A DNA stretch of 64,000 nt from an uncultured Prevotella sp. (GTDB lineage Bacteria > Bacteroidota > Bacteroidia > Bacteroidales > Bacteroidaceae). The notes under the pieces are model-generated. The model was not told where the DNA came from, searched no databases, and saw only the letters and a program-made list of their open reading frames with translations. This document shows positions 43,925 to 51,612 of this stretch, piece by piece. Made by a program: the position numbers and the translations under genes. The stretch spans positions 62,001 to 126,000 of the forward strand of contig CABQKA010000002.1 in the NCBI GenBank assembly GCA_902464615.1, given 5' to 3'. How positions within the stretch are numbered: the first letter of the stretch is position 1; each line of letters opens with the position of its first letter.

Positions 43925-45742
43925 TTGAAAACATTTGCAGAATTGGGCGTGTCGGAGGAAATCCTGCGCGCCATTTCAGAGTTGGGATACGAGCAGCCTA
44001 TGCCTGTACAGGAAGAGGTCATACCCTATCTATTGGGCGTTGGCAACGATGTCATAGCGTTGGCACAGACCGGGACCGGCAAAACGGCTGCATACGGCTT
44101 GCCCGTCCTTCAGAAAGTCGATCCTGAAGACCGCCGTACCCAGGCTGTCATTCTCAGTCCTACCCGGGAGCTTTGCCTTCAGATTGCCGGCGACCTGAAG
44201 GATTATTCCCGCTATATCGACGGGCTTCACGTGCTGGCCGTGTATGGCGGCTCGAGCATTGAGAGCCAGATTCGCTCCCTGCGTAAAGGGGCCCAGGTCA
44301 TTGTCGCCACGCCGGGCCGTCTCATCGACTTGATGCACCGCGGCGTGGCCAAGCTCGACGCCGTGGAAAGCGTGGTGCTCGACGAGGCCGACGAAATGCT
44401 CAACATGGGTTTCACCGAGAGCATCGACGAAATCCTGGCCGGGGTGCCCGCCGAGCGGAACACCCTCCTTTTCTCCGCCACGATGAGCGCGGAAATCTCC
44501 CGCATCGCACGCAACTACCTCCACGACTACAAGGAGATTGTCGTAGGCTCGCGCAACGAAGGGGCCGAAAATGTCAACCATATCTATTATCTGGTCCATG
44601 CCAAGGACAAATACCTCGCGCTGAAGCGCATTGTCGACTACTACCCGAAAATTTACGCCATCATCTTCTGCCGCACGCGCTTGGAAACGCAGGAGGTGGC
44701 CGATCTCTTGATCCGTGACGGCTACAACGCCGAAGCCCTTCACGGCGACCTCTCCCAGGCACAGCGCGACCTGACCATGCAGAAGTTCCGCCAGCACCGC
44801 ACCCAACTGCTCGTTGCCACCGACGTGGCGGCCCGCGGACTCGACGTCGAGGACCTGACGCACGTCATCAACTACGGGCTGCCCGACGACGTGGAGAACT
44901 ACACCCACCGCTCGGGCCGTACTGGCCGTGCCGGCAAGCGCGGCACAAGCATCTCCATCATCCACGTCCGCGAGAAGGGCAAGGTGCGCGTCATCGAGAA
45001 AGTCATCGGCAAGAAGTTCGAGGCCGGTGTCCTGCCCGAGCCGAAGGAAATCTGTACGAAGCAGCTTTATCACGTCATGGACGAACTGGAGCGCACGGCT
45101 GTCGACGATAACCAGATTGCCCCCTTCCTGCCCGAAGTCTACCGCAAGCTCGACTGGCTCACGAAGGAGGACCTCATCAAGCGCGTCGTGAGCCGGGAGT
45201 TCGGCCGTTTCCTCCACTACTACGCCAACGCCCCCGAAATCGTGCAGCCCACCGCCGAGACCCGGAGCGGAAAGGGCGCTTCCGAGCGTTCCGGCCGCCA
45301 GCGTCCGGAGCGCCGCGGCGGTTCGCACCAGGCAGAGCCCGGCTATCGCCGCCTGTTCATCAACATGGGCAAGCGCGACAACTTCTATGCGCGTGAAATC
45401 ATTAACCTCGTCAACCGCTATGTCAAGGGAAATATCGAGATAGGCCGCATCGACCTGACCACCAACTGCTCCTTCTTTGAGGTGCCCGAGGCCGACGCCG
45501 CGCTCGTCATGCGGAAAATGGCACGGGCCAAGGTGGGCGACCGTCAAGTCGTTGTCGACAGTGCCGACCGCGAGCCCGGAAGCTCCGGCGCAGGAGGCCG
45601 GCGCGCTTCCCGCCGCCGCGACTTCGGCGCAGAAGGCGGACGCCGCCCGGACCGCAAGGGCGGACGCGCGCGCCGCGACGACAAGCGCGAGGAGGAATCC
45701 AAAGTCTACAAGAAAGACGACTGGCGGAAATTCTTTGAGTAA
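43925..45742 (+). CDS. DEAD-box ATP-dependent RNA helicase with DbpA-type RNA-binding domain
   Basis: A 605-aa RNA helicase. RecA domain 1 carries the Q-motif (FAELGVS...PMPVQEEV), Walker A AQTGTGKT, PTRELCLQ, DEAD in VVLDEADEML and SAT. RecA domain 2 has ARGLDVEDLTHVINY and HRSGRTGRAGKRG. A DbpA-like RNA-binding domain follows (RRLFINMGKRDNFYAREIIN region, about 475-555), then a charged Arg/Gly-rich tail ending in KKDDWRKFFE. I choose the TTG at 43925 because it follows the promoter box and gives LKTFAELGVS, matching the usual MKTFEELGVS start of relatives. It probably acts in ribosome assembly or RNA turnover, also at low temperature. Confidence 0.93.
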   Translation: MKTFAELGVSEEILRAISELGYEQPMPVQEEVIPYLLGVGNDVIALAQTGTGKTAAYGLPVLQKVDPEDRRTQAVILSPTRELCLQIAGDLKDYSRYIDGLHVLAVYGGSSIESQIRSLRKGAQVIVATPGRLIDLMHRGVAKLDAVESVVLDEADEMLNMGFTESIDEILAGVPAERNTLLFSATMSAEISRIARNYLHDYKEIVVGSRNEGAENVNHIYYLVHAKDKYLALKRIVDYYPKIYAIIFCRTRLETQEVADLLIRDGYNAEALHGDLSQAQRDLTMQKFRQHRTQLLVATDVAARGLDVEDLTHVINYGLPDDVENYTHRSGRTGRAGKRGTSISIIHVREKGKVRVIEKVIGKKFEAGVLPEPKEICTKQLYHVMDELERTAVDDNQIAPFLPEVYRKLDWLTKEDLIKRVVSREFGRFLHYYANAPEIVQPTAETRSGKGASERSGRQRPERRGGSHQAEPGYRRLFINMGKRDNFYAREIINLVNRYVKGNIEIGRIDLTTNCSFFEVPEADAALVMRKMARAKVGDRQVVVDSADREPGSSGAGGRRASRRRDFGAEGGRRPDRKGGRARRDDKREEESKVYKKDDWRKFFE

Positions 45743-45830
45743 AAATCATTCAGGCTGTCCCGGCGCGGGTGTACCGTCCGCCGTGGCAGCTCTTTTTGTC
45801 GGCATTCCGACCGTTCTATCCCATTAATCC

Positions 45831-46490
45831 ATGATGAAGCGCATCCTGACTCTTATGATCTCCCTCGTGGCCTTGGCCGCGCAGGCGCAGACCTGGCAAC
45901 TGGAGGTCGGCGGTGGACTTTCCTCGCAGTATGGCTCGGCACGCCCTGTCGGGGCCTACAAGATTGGCGTCGGCTACGAGTACGAGCTCGACCTGCACTG
46001 GACCGTCACCCCCTCTCTCGTTTTCTATGGCAAGGGCTTCAAGTCGCCCGACACCATGGTGCCCGTCCTCGACGATAACGGCGACCCTGTCTATGACGAG
46101 GAAGGCAACCCTGCCCAATCCGTGATGAGCCGTTCCACTTCGGCCGAATACATCGAGCTTCCTGTCCTGTTCCGCTATTACTGGCGCGTGGGCGAGTCGC
46201 GCTATGTCGTGTTCGGCGCCGGCCCTTACCTTGCCGTCGGCATCCACGGCAAGGTGAAGACCCGCGGCGATGCCGAACAGGCCGGCAGCGAGAAACTCTA
46301 TTACGACAGCAAGACGTTCAAGGCCGACGGCGTACACCGCTTCGACGCCGGCATCCAGGGCTTCGCCGGCTATCAGTTCCCCAACGGGCTTATTCTGGGA
46401 CTGGAGGCCGATTTCGGCCTGACGCGTTTCTCCACTTCCGGCGGGCGCAACGTCTCGGGGCTTGTTTCGCTGGCCTATCGCTTTGATTGA
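45831..46490 (+). CDS. Outer-membrane beta-barrel protein (PorT-like family)
   Basis: A 219-aa secreted protein with a short signal peptide (cut near AQA/QTW, residue 19). Alternating beta-strand patterns follow to the end (GAYKIGVGYEYELDLHWTVTP, YIELPVLFRYYWRV, RFDAGIQGFAGYQF), and it ends in an aromatic-terminated strand (SLAYRFD). This matches the small outer-membrane beta-barrel family (PorT or opacity-like) common in Bacteroidota. Function is unknown. It lies 88 bp downstream of the helicase gene. Translation starts at one of two adjacent ATG codons. Confidence 0.85.
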   Translation: MMKRILTLMISLVALAAQAQTWQLEVGGGLSSQYGSARPVGAYKIGVGYEYELDLHWTVTPSLVFYGKGFKSPDTMVPVLDDNGDPVYDEEGNPAQSVMSRSTSAEYIELPVLFRYYWRVGESRYVVFGAGPYLAVGIHGKVKTRGDAEQAGSEKLYYDSKTFKADGVHRFDAGIQGFAGYQFPNGLILGLEADFGLTRFSTSGGRNVSGLVSLAYRFD

Positions 46491-46513
46491 ATGCAAAATA
46501 CCTACAAGTGGGT

Positions 46514-46545
46514 ATTGCGGGCGAAGGAGCGCCGCCGTATCTTTG
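46514..46545 (+). promoter_or_regulatory. Bacteroides-type promoter of the candidate small RNA
   Basis: -33-like ATTG at 46514-46517, a 20-bp spacer, and -7 box TATCTTTG at 46538-46545. No protein gene on this strand follows for more than 1 kb. Confidence 0.7.
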
Positions 46546-46551
46546 CATCAG

Positions 46552-46719
46552 ATTTAGCAACCACAGCAACGCTGCCGGAAAACGCCGGCCGGGATGCCGG
46601 AAGCGTCCGGTGGAAAGAGACCGGCGGACAGCGTAGCAAGATGCGAATCAAGTAGAAAATTTAAATTGTTATGTCCATGTCACGAAAGGGCTGTGCCTGT
46701 GAAGGTGCGGCCTTTTTTT
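46552..46719 (+). ncRNA. Candidate structured small RNA, family not recognised
   Basis: A stretch of about 168 nt bounded by its own promoter and an intrinsic terminator, with no plausible reading frame. An outer stem (46566-46574 with 46629-46637, 8 of 9 pairs) encloses GC-rich hairpins, among them CCGGT/ACCGG at 46607-46624 and CCGG/CCGG at 46575-46588. An A/T-rich linker and the terminator follow. It does not show the conserved cores of tmRNA, SRP RNA or RNase P RNA. I could not match it to a known riboswitch, and there is no gene downstream for a riboswitch to control. The 5' end is estimated from the promoter. Confidence 0.6.
46686..46719 (+). terminator. Terminator of the candidate small RNA
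   Basis: A 12-bp stem including G-U pairs (46686-46697 with 46704-46715) and a 6-nt loop run into seven T (46713-46719). Confidence 0.8.
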
Positions 46720-46848
46720 ATGTCCGAAAGCCGTCGCGCCGTTTTCGCGCCGTTTCCGGGCGCTTTCCCCTTGAGGGCGGCCGGTGGTGCGGAGAGCGGG
46801 GGAAAATGGCTTACAGGGCCTGAAAATGCCCCGTGCGGCCTTTCTCAC

Positions 46849-46908
46849 GGGGCTTAGCCCCGAAGCTCCCCGCCTTAGCCCCGTCGGAACGGGGCTAAGG
46901 CGGGGAGC
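46849..46908. repeat. Phased 21-bp core array, copy 8, with a 20-bp perfect hairpin
   Basis: Cores CTTAG, CTTAG and CTAAG start at 46853, 46874 and 46895. The last two units extend into a perfect 20-bp stem with a 4-nt loop (46865-46884 with 46889-46908). It stands 8 bp past the WbqC-like stop and may end its transcript. Confidence 0.9.
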
Positions 46909-46916
46909 CGGCATAA

Positions 46917-47546
46917 TTAGACGATGCTGCGCCGCAATACGAGGCGCGACTCCGGACCCATGTTGAAAAGCAGGTCCGCGATGCTCAGGTTGGGCAGGAA
47001 GCCCGTCCGTGCGGAAAACACCTGGTAATAGGGGGCGGGGCTGAAGTGCGGGTCGAGGCGGAAGTCTGCCTTGGGGCGTATGGTCTCGCGGTAGTCGTCC
47101 AGCCCCTCGGCCTGTGCGTCCACGTAGTCCGTGCTGATGCTCAGGCAAGGTCGCAGGCTGAGCAGTTCGCAGACCAGTTCACGGAGCGCTTCGTTGAAGT
47201 CCACGAGAAACGTGTAGCGCTGCGTGTAGATGCGCCGGAAGTCGTCGGCATAGTAAGGGAAATAAGGGCTGTTCTCGTAAGCGCTCTCCAGGGCGTTCCA
47301 GTGTGTGTGGCGCCAGTTGCCGTGGTCGCTCAGGCGTACGTCGCGCGTGGCCGTGTGCGGTCCGCTGCGCTCCACCGGCAGGGTGAGGGCCAGCGGGCCG
47401 TCCGGGCCGGCGATGAGGCAACGGTTGCGGTAGGTCTGCTTTACGTAGTGGTCCGCCCGTTCCTCCACGACGCGCGGCGCGGCATAAAGCTTCGTGAAAT
47501 ACTGTACGGGGCCCAGGTAGGCCGAAGTGAGCACGACGGCATTCAT
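46917..47546 (-). CDS. WbqC family protein
   Basis: A 209-aa protein of the WbqC-like family. N-terminal VVLTSAYLGPVQYFTKL, then TYRNRCLIAGPDGPLALTLPVE and the SDHGNWRHTHWNALESAYENSPYF block are typical. Members occur in surface polysaccharide loci and are thought to act in sugar or amino-sugar modification, but no reaction is firmly established to my knowledge. The start ATG 47546 overlaps the stop of the upstream S26 gene by 4 bp (ATGA), so it is co-translated within the dapB-lepB-lepB-like-wbqC operon. Confidence 0.87.
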   Translation of the reverse strand: MNAVVLTSAYLGPVQYFTKLYAAPRVVEERADHYVKQTYRNRCLIAGPDGPLALTLPVERSGPHTATRDVRLSDHGNWRHTHWNALESAYENSPYFPYYADDFRRIYTQRYTFLVDFNEALRELVCELLSLRPCLSISTDYVDAQAEGLDDYRETIRPKADFRLDPHFSPAPYYQVFSARTGFLPNLSIADLLFNMGPESRLVLRRSIV

Positions 47547-48097
47547 GGCAGGCGGAGGAAAAAACGGTGGCGGCGCAGCCGGCTGCCGAAGGGCTTCGAG
47601 GCGTCGACCGAGTAGCTCACGCATACGATGCGCCCCACCAGGCGTTCGCGGGCAATGACGTCGTTTCCGGCACGGTAAGTCCCCGGGACCAGGCGGCTGT
47701 TGCCGGCCAGGCCGGTACTGTCGCCCGGCATTCCGTCAATGCGCCCCACGCGCAAGCCCTCCTCCGTGCCGGGTGCTTCGTAGACAACGATGTCGCCGCG
47801 TTGCGGTTCGGCACTGCCGAACCTGGTGGCGGAAGCCTGTCCCGGCCAGCGCAGGCACAGGCCGTAGGCCGTGCGGTTTACGAGCAGGCGGTCGCCGGCC
47901 AGCAGGCCCAGTTCGGGGCGGTCGGCGGGCAGCGACACCTGTACGAGCACGAGGGTGCGCACGGAGACCATCAGACCCAGCACAATGAGCGGCGGCAGCA
48001 CGAATACGCGCACCGCGCCCCACGCGCCGCGCGGCAAGTGCGGCGCGTGGAGGCGCGGTGCAGAAAGGCGGCGGGAGAGGCGTTGCTTGAAGTTCAT
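47543..48097 (-). CDS. Degenerate S26 (signal peptidase I-like) protein lacking the Ser/Lys dyad
   Basis: A 184-aa protein collinear with signal peptidase I, placed directly after the true lepB. It has an N-terminal membrane segment (VFVLPPLIVLGLMVSV). LLAGDRLLVNRTAYG aligns with LLTGDYLLVSKLSYG of LepB, and RGDIVVYEAPG and GRIDGMPGD align with later boxes. At the catalytic serine position (LepB Ser98) this protein has Arg60, and at the catalytic lysine position (LepB Lys247) it has Gly118. It therefore looks catalytically inactive and may assist or regulate LepB. The alignment is by eye. It overlaps the WbqC-like gene by 4 bp. Confidence 0.82.
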   Translation of the reverse strand: MNFKQRLSRRLSAPRLHAPHLPRGAWGAVRVFVLPPLIVLGLMVSVRTLVLVQVSLPADRPELGLLAGDRLLVNRTAYGLCLRWPGQASATRFGSAEPQRGDIVVYEAPGTEEGLRVGRIDGMPGDSTGLAGNSRLVPGTYRAGNDVIARERLVGRIVCVSYSVDASKPFGSRLRRHRFFLRLP

Positions 48098-48118
48098 GGC
48101 TGCGGCGTATGCTGGTCT

Positions 48119-49564
48119 TTATTGGATGCCGGAGACCCACTTGAAGATGCGGTTCCAGCGCACTTTCCCGTCGAAGGGGCCGTAGTCCGGGTCGAGCGAC
48201 AGCCAGACGAAGAGCGGTTTGCCCACGACGTGGTCCTCGGGCACAAAGCCCCAGAAGCGCGAATCGGCCGAGTTGTCGCGGTTGTCGCCCATCATCCAGT
48301 AATAATCCATACGGAAGGTGTAGCGGTCCGTAGCCTTGCCGTTGATGTAAATGACGCTGTCGCGCACTTCCAGCGTGTTGTGTTCATAGACCCGTATGGG
48401 CCGTTCGTAAACCGGGAGGTTCTCCAGCGTCAGATGCAGCGTGGCGTCCTTTTTCGGTATCCAGATGGGTCCGTAATTGGACGTCGTCCAGTCTTTCACC
48501 ATGTTGAGCGGGTAGAGCCAGTCTACGGGCGGACGCACGCGCTCCACGCTCACCACGTAGTCGGTCCAGCCGGCAAGGGCCTTATGCGCCTCGCGCGTCA
48601 GGGGCATGTAGTAGGTGTAGAAACCGGTCATGTCGTCGCGGACCATTTGCGAGAGGTCCTCGTAAGTGATGCCCAGCTCGCGCTTCCACTCTTCGGGGAA
48701 AGGCGTGTTGAGCGTCACGGCGTAGAGATACTGCGAGTGGTCCGGCTCCCGGTTGGGTTTGCCGTCGAGGTATATCACGTCGTCCTTGATTTGCAGGGTC
48801 TGTCCGGGCAGGCCTACGCAGCGTTTCACGTAGTTCTCGCGGCGGTCTGCCGGGCGTGAGATGACTTCCCCGTAGAGTTCGGGCGCCTGGCGCACGGCCT
48901 GGCTTCCTGCCGCGTAGATGCGGGCGTAGGTCTGCTGCTGCTCCTCGTAGCCCATTTGGGCCGTGGGGCGCAGGCCGGTCATTTCCTGGCCTATGGCGTA
49001 GACCATGCCGTAGTAGTCGCGGTCCTGGCACTTGAGGGCGACGGTGTCGCCCGAGGGATAGTTGAACACCACGATGTCGTTCAGTTCAACGTGTCCCAGG
49101 CCCTTGACGCGGCGGTATTCCCATTGCGGCCACTCCAGGTAGCTCTTACCCCCGACGAGCGGCATCGTGTTCTGCGTGAGCGGCATCGTGAGCGGTGTCT
49201 GCGGGATGCGCGGACCGTAGGAGAGTTTCGAGACGAGCAGGTAGTCGCCCGTGAGGAGTGTCTTTTCGAGCGACGAGCTGGGGATGACGAAGTTCTGGAA
49301 GAAGAACTGGTTGAGGAAGTAGACGCCGACGAGGGCGAAGACTATGGCGTCGACCCAGCTCATGACGGTCCGTGTCGTGCGGTTTTTGGAGTTTTTCCAC
49401 CAGCCCCAGTTGATGAACTTGGTGAGGTAGGCGTCGAGGATGAAGGGAACGACAAGGAGACCCCACCACGAGCGTACCCAGAGCAGGAACAGGAGGTAGA
49501 GGACGAGCACGATGGCGCATTTGACGTAGGGGGCGCGCCGCCGTGGTAGCGATATTTTTTTCAT
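48119..49564 (-). CDS. lepB: Signal peptidase I
   Basis: LepB cleaves Sec and Tat signal peptides at the outer face of the inner membrane. The 481-aa protein is longer than E. coli LepB (324 aa). It has two N-terminal membrane regions (about 15-45 and 68-90). Catalytic Ser98 lies in FVIPSSSLEKTLLTGD and Lys247 in YVKRCVGLPGQ. The late box MMGDNRDNSADSRFWGFVPEDHVVGK is also present. An insert of about 100 residues between the Ser and Lys boxes is common in Bacteroidota enzymes. It lies 76 bp downstream of dapB. Confidence 0.96.
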   Translation of the reverse strand: MKKISLPRRRAPYVKCAIVLVLYLLFLLWVRSWWGLLVVPFILDAYLTKFINWGWWKNSKNRTTRTVMSWVDAIVFALVGVYFLNQFFFQNFVIPSSSLEKTLLTGDYLLVSKLSYGPRIPQTPLTMPLTQNTMPLVGGKSYLEWPQWEYRRVKGLGHVELNDIVVFNYPSGDTVALKCQDRDYYGMVYAIGQEMTGLRPTAQMGYEEQQQTYARIYAAGSQAVRQAPELYGEVISRPADRRENYVKRCVGLPGQTLQIKDDVIYLDGKPNREPDHSQYLYAVTLNTPFPEEWKRELGITYEDLSQMVRDDMTGFYTYYMPLTREAHKALAGWTDYVVSVERVRPPVDWLYPLNMVKDWTTSNYGPIWIPKKDATLHLTLENLPVYERPIRVYEHNTLEVRDSVIYINGKATDRYTFRMDYYWMMGDNRDNSADSRFWGFVPEDHVVGKPLFVWLSLDPDYGPFDGKVRWNRIFKWVSGIQ

Positions 49565-49640
49565 AAGTAAGGAATGGATGGCGTGGGATGTCCCGTCACC
49601 GCCGCGGCTGCCTGTGGCAGCGCGCTCGTGGCGGGGTGGG

Positions 49641-50393
49641 TTAGAAGTTGAAGAGGTCGTCGGTGGAAAGCAGGCCGCTGCGGGTGGCGGTGAACTCGGC
49701 GGCGAGGACGGCGCCCAGGGCGAATCCGCGCCGGCTGTGGGCGTCGTGTGTCAGGGTGATGCAGTCGGCCGCGCTGTCGTAGATGACGCTGTGGATGCCC
49801 GGCACTTCGTCGCGGCGCACGGCGTCGACGCGGAGCTGGTCCGGGGCGCATTCCGCTGTGCCCGTCACGCTGCCGTCGGCCTGCCGCACCGTGCCTTTTG
49901 TCCATTCGCTCTTGCGGTCCAGCTCGTGGCAGATTTGTTCGGCCAGCGTGATGGCTGTCCCGCTCGGGGCGTCGAGTTTGTGTACGTGGTGCGTCTCTTC
50001 GATGTGTACGTCGTATTCGGGGAAGCGGTTCATGATGCGGGCCAGGTAGCGGTTGACGGCGCTGAAGATGGCTACGCCCAGGGAGAAGTTGGACGCCCAG
50101 AAGAGCGTGTTGCCCTCGGCGCAGAGGCGGCGCACGTCGGCCTCGTGGTCCTTGAGCCAGCCGGTGGAGCCGCTCACCACCTTCACTCCGGCGCGGAAGG
50201 CGCGCAGGAAGTTTCCGTAGGCGGCCGTGGGCGTGGTGAACTCAATGGCTACGTCGGCGCTCTTGAACGCCGGGCTGTCGAAATCGTCCTGATTGTCCAG
50301 GTCGATGATGCACGTGATTTCGTGCCCGCGGCTGCGGGCGATTTCCTCTATCATGTGGCCCATTTTTCCGTAGCCTATCAATGCGATTTTCAT
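49641..50393 (-). CDS. dapB: 4-hydroxy-tetrahydrodipicolinate reductase
   Basis: DapB performs the NAD(P)H-dependent reduction step toward meso-diaminopimelate and lysine. The 250-aa protein has the Rossmann motif IALIGYGKMGHMI at the N-terminus. The signature EETHHVHKLDAPSGTAITLAE (about residues 129-149; key catalytic HH and the K-x-D-x-P-S-G-T box) follows, and a C-terminal RRGFALGAVLAAEF helix. The start ATG 50393 follows a -7 box at 50426; upstream in-frame codons are not needed. First gene of the dapB-lepB-lepB-like-wbqC run. Confidence 0.96.
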   Translation of the reverse strand: MKIALIGYGKMGHMIEEIARSRGHEITCIIDLDNQDDFDSPAFKSADVAIEFTTPTAAYGNFLRAFRAGVKVVSGSTGWLKDHEADVRRLCAEGNTLFWASNFSLGVAIFSAVNRYLARIMNRFPEYDVHIEETHHVHKLDAPSGTAITLAEQICHELDRKSEWTKGTVRQADGSVTGTAECAPDQLRVDAVRRDEVPGIHSVIYDSAADCITLTHDAHSRRGFALGAVLAAEFTATRSGLLSTDDLFNF

Positions 50394-50425
50394 GTCTTTT
50401 CTCGTCTTTTGGGTATTGTACCCTG

Positions 50426-50433
50426 CAAAAATA
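50426..50433 (-). promoter_or_regulatory. Bacteroides-type -7 promoter box of dapB
   Basis: On the minus strand this reads TATTTTTG (TAnnTTTG), 32 bp before the dapB start. Confidence 0.72.
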
Positions 50434-50537
50434 GTGATTTGCAGCGATATGCGGCGGTCCGGCCGTCCACTTTTTTCCATACGGGCACGGCGGCCGCCGG
50501 GTTGCGGCGCGGCGGCCGGCCTTTATGCCGCGGAAAC

Positions 50538-50594
50538 GGGGCTAAGGCGTGCCGGTACGGGGATAGGCCGCGTTGCCACGGGCCTTAGCCCCGT
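50538..50594. repeat. Phased 21-bp core array, copy 9
   Basis: Cores CTAAG, ATAGG and CTTAG start at 50542, 50563 and 50584. The outer units are inverted and can pair over 13 bp. The 342-bp gap 50394-50735 otherwise holds the dapB promoter box and the terminator of the SIMPL gene. Confidence 0.87.
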
Positions 50595-50673
50595 GTACGG
50601 CGGGCGGGGCGGCTGCGGCGCATGCCGTAGGCCCGTGTCCGCCCCGGCCGGGCTTCCTGCGGCGCTGTCATGG

Positions 50674-50702
50674 AAAAGCCCTCCGCCGTGGGGGCGGAGG
50701 GC
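50674..50702 (-). terminator. Terminator of the SIMPL-domain gene (minus strand)
   Basis: A perfect 10-bp stem (50678-50687 with 50693-50702) with a 5-nt loop is followed on the minus strand by four T. Confidence 0.78.
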
Positions 50703-50735
50703 TCGGGCGGCACGGGGCCGGAATGCGGTGTGGCG

Positions 50736-51440
50736 TCAGGACTTGAGGTAGTAGTCGATGGTGGTGACGACACGTACTTTCTTGATGTATGGCGTGTATT
50801 GGTCGCGGTCGTTGATGCTGAAGAGCCCCTGCGAGGCCTGTTTGATTTTGCCCAGGCTGCTCTCGGAGTCCTTCGCGAACTTTTCGCCGGCCTGGCGGGC
50901 GTTGCGCGTGGCTTCTTCTATCATTTGGGGCTTGATTTCGTTCAGGCCGCGGAATTCGTACTGTACGCGGTTTTCGTAGTCGCCCTCCGAGATGGCGATG
51001 CCTTCCTTAAGCAGTTCGCCCATGCGCGGTATGAGCGTGCGCACCTGGTCTACCTGCGTGGTGGCGACGGTAATGACCGAGGTCACGTTGTAGCGGTCGC
51101 GGCGGTTTGTCTCGCTGGCGTAGCGGTCGGCCTTCAGGTCCACGATTTGCGGTGCGCCGAGGCTGATGTCGCCCTCTTTGATGCCGTTGCGCTTGAGAAA
51201 TTCCGTGATGCGGGAGTTGGCGGAGTTGATGTCCGCATACAAGGCTTGCAGGTCGTTGCCCGTGGTCTTGTAGACGACGGGCCAGATGACATAGTCGGCT
51301 TTCACCTCGCGCTCGGCAAGGCCTTTGACGGCGACGGTGCGGTCGCGCTGCGCGATGCGGTCAAGCCCCCAGTAGAAAAATGCGCCCAGCAGGACGAGCC
51401 CCACGGCCAGGATGGCGGCTTCGATGTGGTAGTGTTTCAT
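50736..51440 (-). CDS. SIMPL domain (DUF541) protein
   Basis: A 234-aa protein with one N-terminal membrane helix (IEAAILAVGLVLLGAFFYWGL) and a periplasmic SIMPL/DUF541 domain. The latter shows VAVKGLAEREVKADYVIWPV, TEFLKRNGIKEGDISLGAP and a C-terminal VRVVTTIDYYL strand. Related proteins include BP26/OMP28 of Brucella, which forms ring-like channels, and mammalian SIMPL. The function in Bacteroidales is unknown. It is probably anchored in the inner membrane and faces the periplasm. It lies downstream of tyrS with a 172-bp gap and ends at a clear terminator. Confidence 0.9.
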   Translation of the reverse strand: MKHYHIEAAILAVGLVLLGAFFYWGLDRIAQRDRTVAVKGLAEREVKADYVIWPVVYKTTGNDLQALYADINSANSRITEFLKRNGIKEGDISLGAPQIVDLKADRYASETNRRDRYNVTSVITVATTQVDQVRTLIPRMGELLKEGIAISEGDYENRVQYEFRGLNEIKPQMIEEATRNARQAGEKFAKDSESSLGKIKQASQGLFSINDRDQYTPYIKKVRVVTTIDYYLKS

Positions 51441-51547
51441 GGCTTTGGAATTTTAGTTCTCCGGGCGAAGATAGGCCTTTCCGCCCTTCCGTGCCGCATG
51501 TTACAGTTTTTTTAACGCTGTGGCGGCCGCTGCCCGCCGGTATGCGA

Positions 51548-51584
51548 CAGGCCTCCCGGCGGTATGGATGCGCCGGGAGGCCTG
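51548..51584. terminator. Strong stem-loop after tyrS
   Basis: A perfect 14-bp stem (51548-51561 with 51571-51584) with a 9-nt loop stands 28 bp past the tyrS stop. There is no T-run. Confidence 0.6.
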
Positions 51585-51612
51585 CTGTGTGGCGGGCTGG
51601 AGGCTGCTGCCT

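Noticed and set aside
46552..46719. Cobalamin, TPP or c-di-GMP riboswitch
   Set aside because: A few short matches (for example CCGGTG or CAGCGTAG) are present, but the required conserved cores are not, and no gene follows on that strand.
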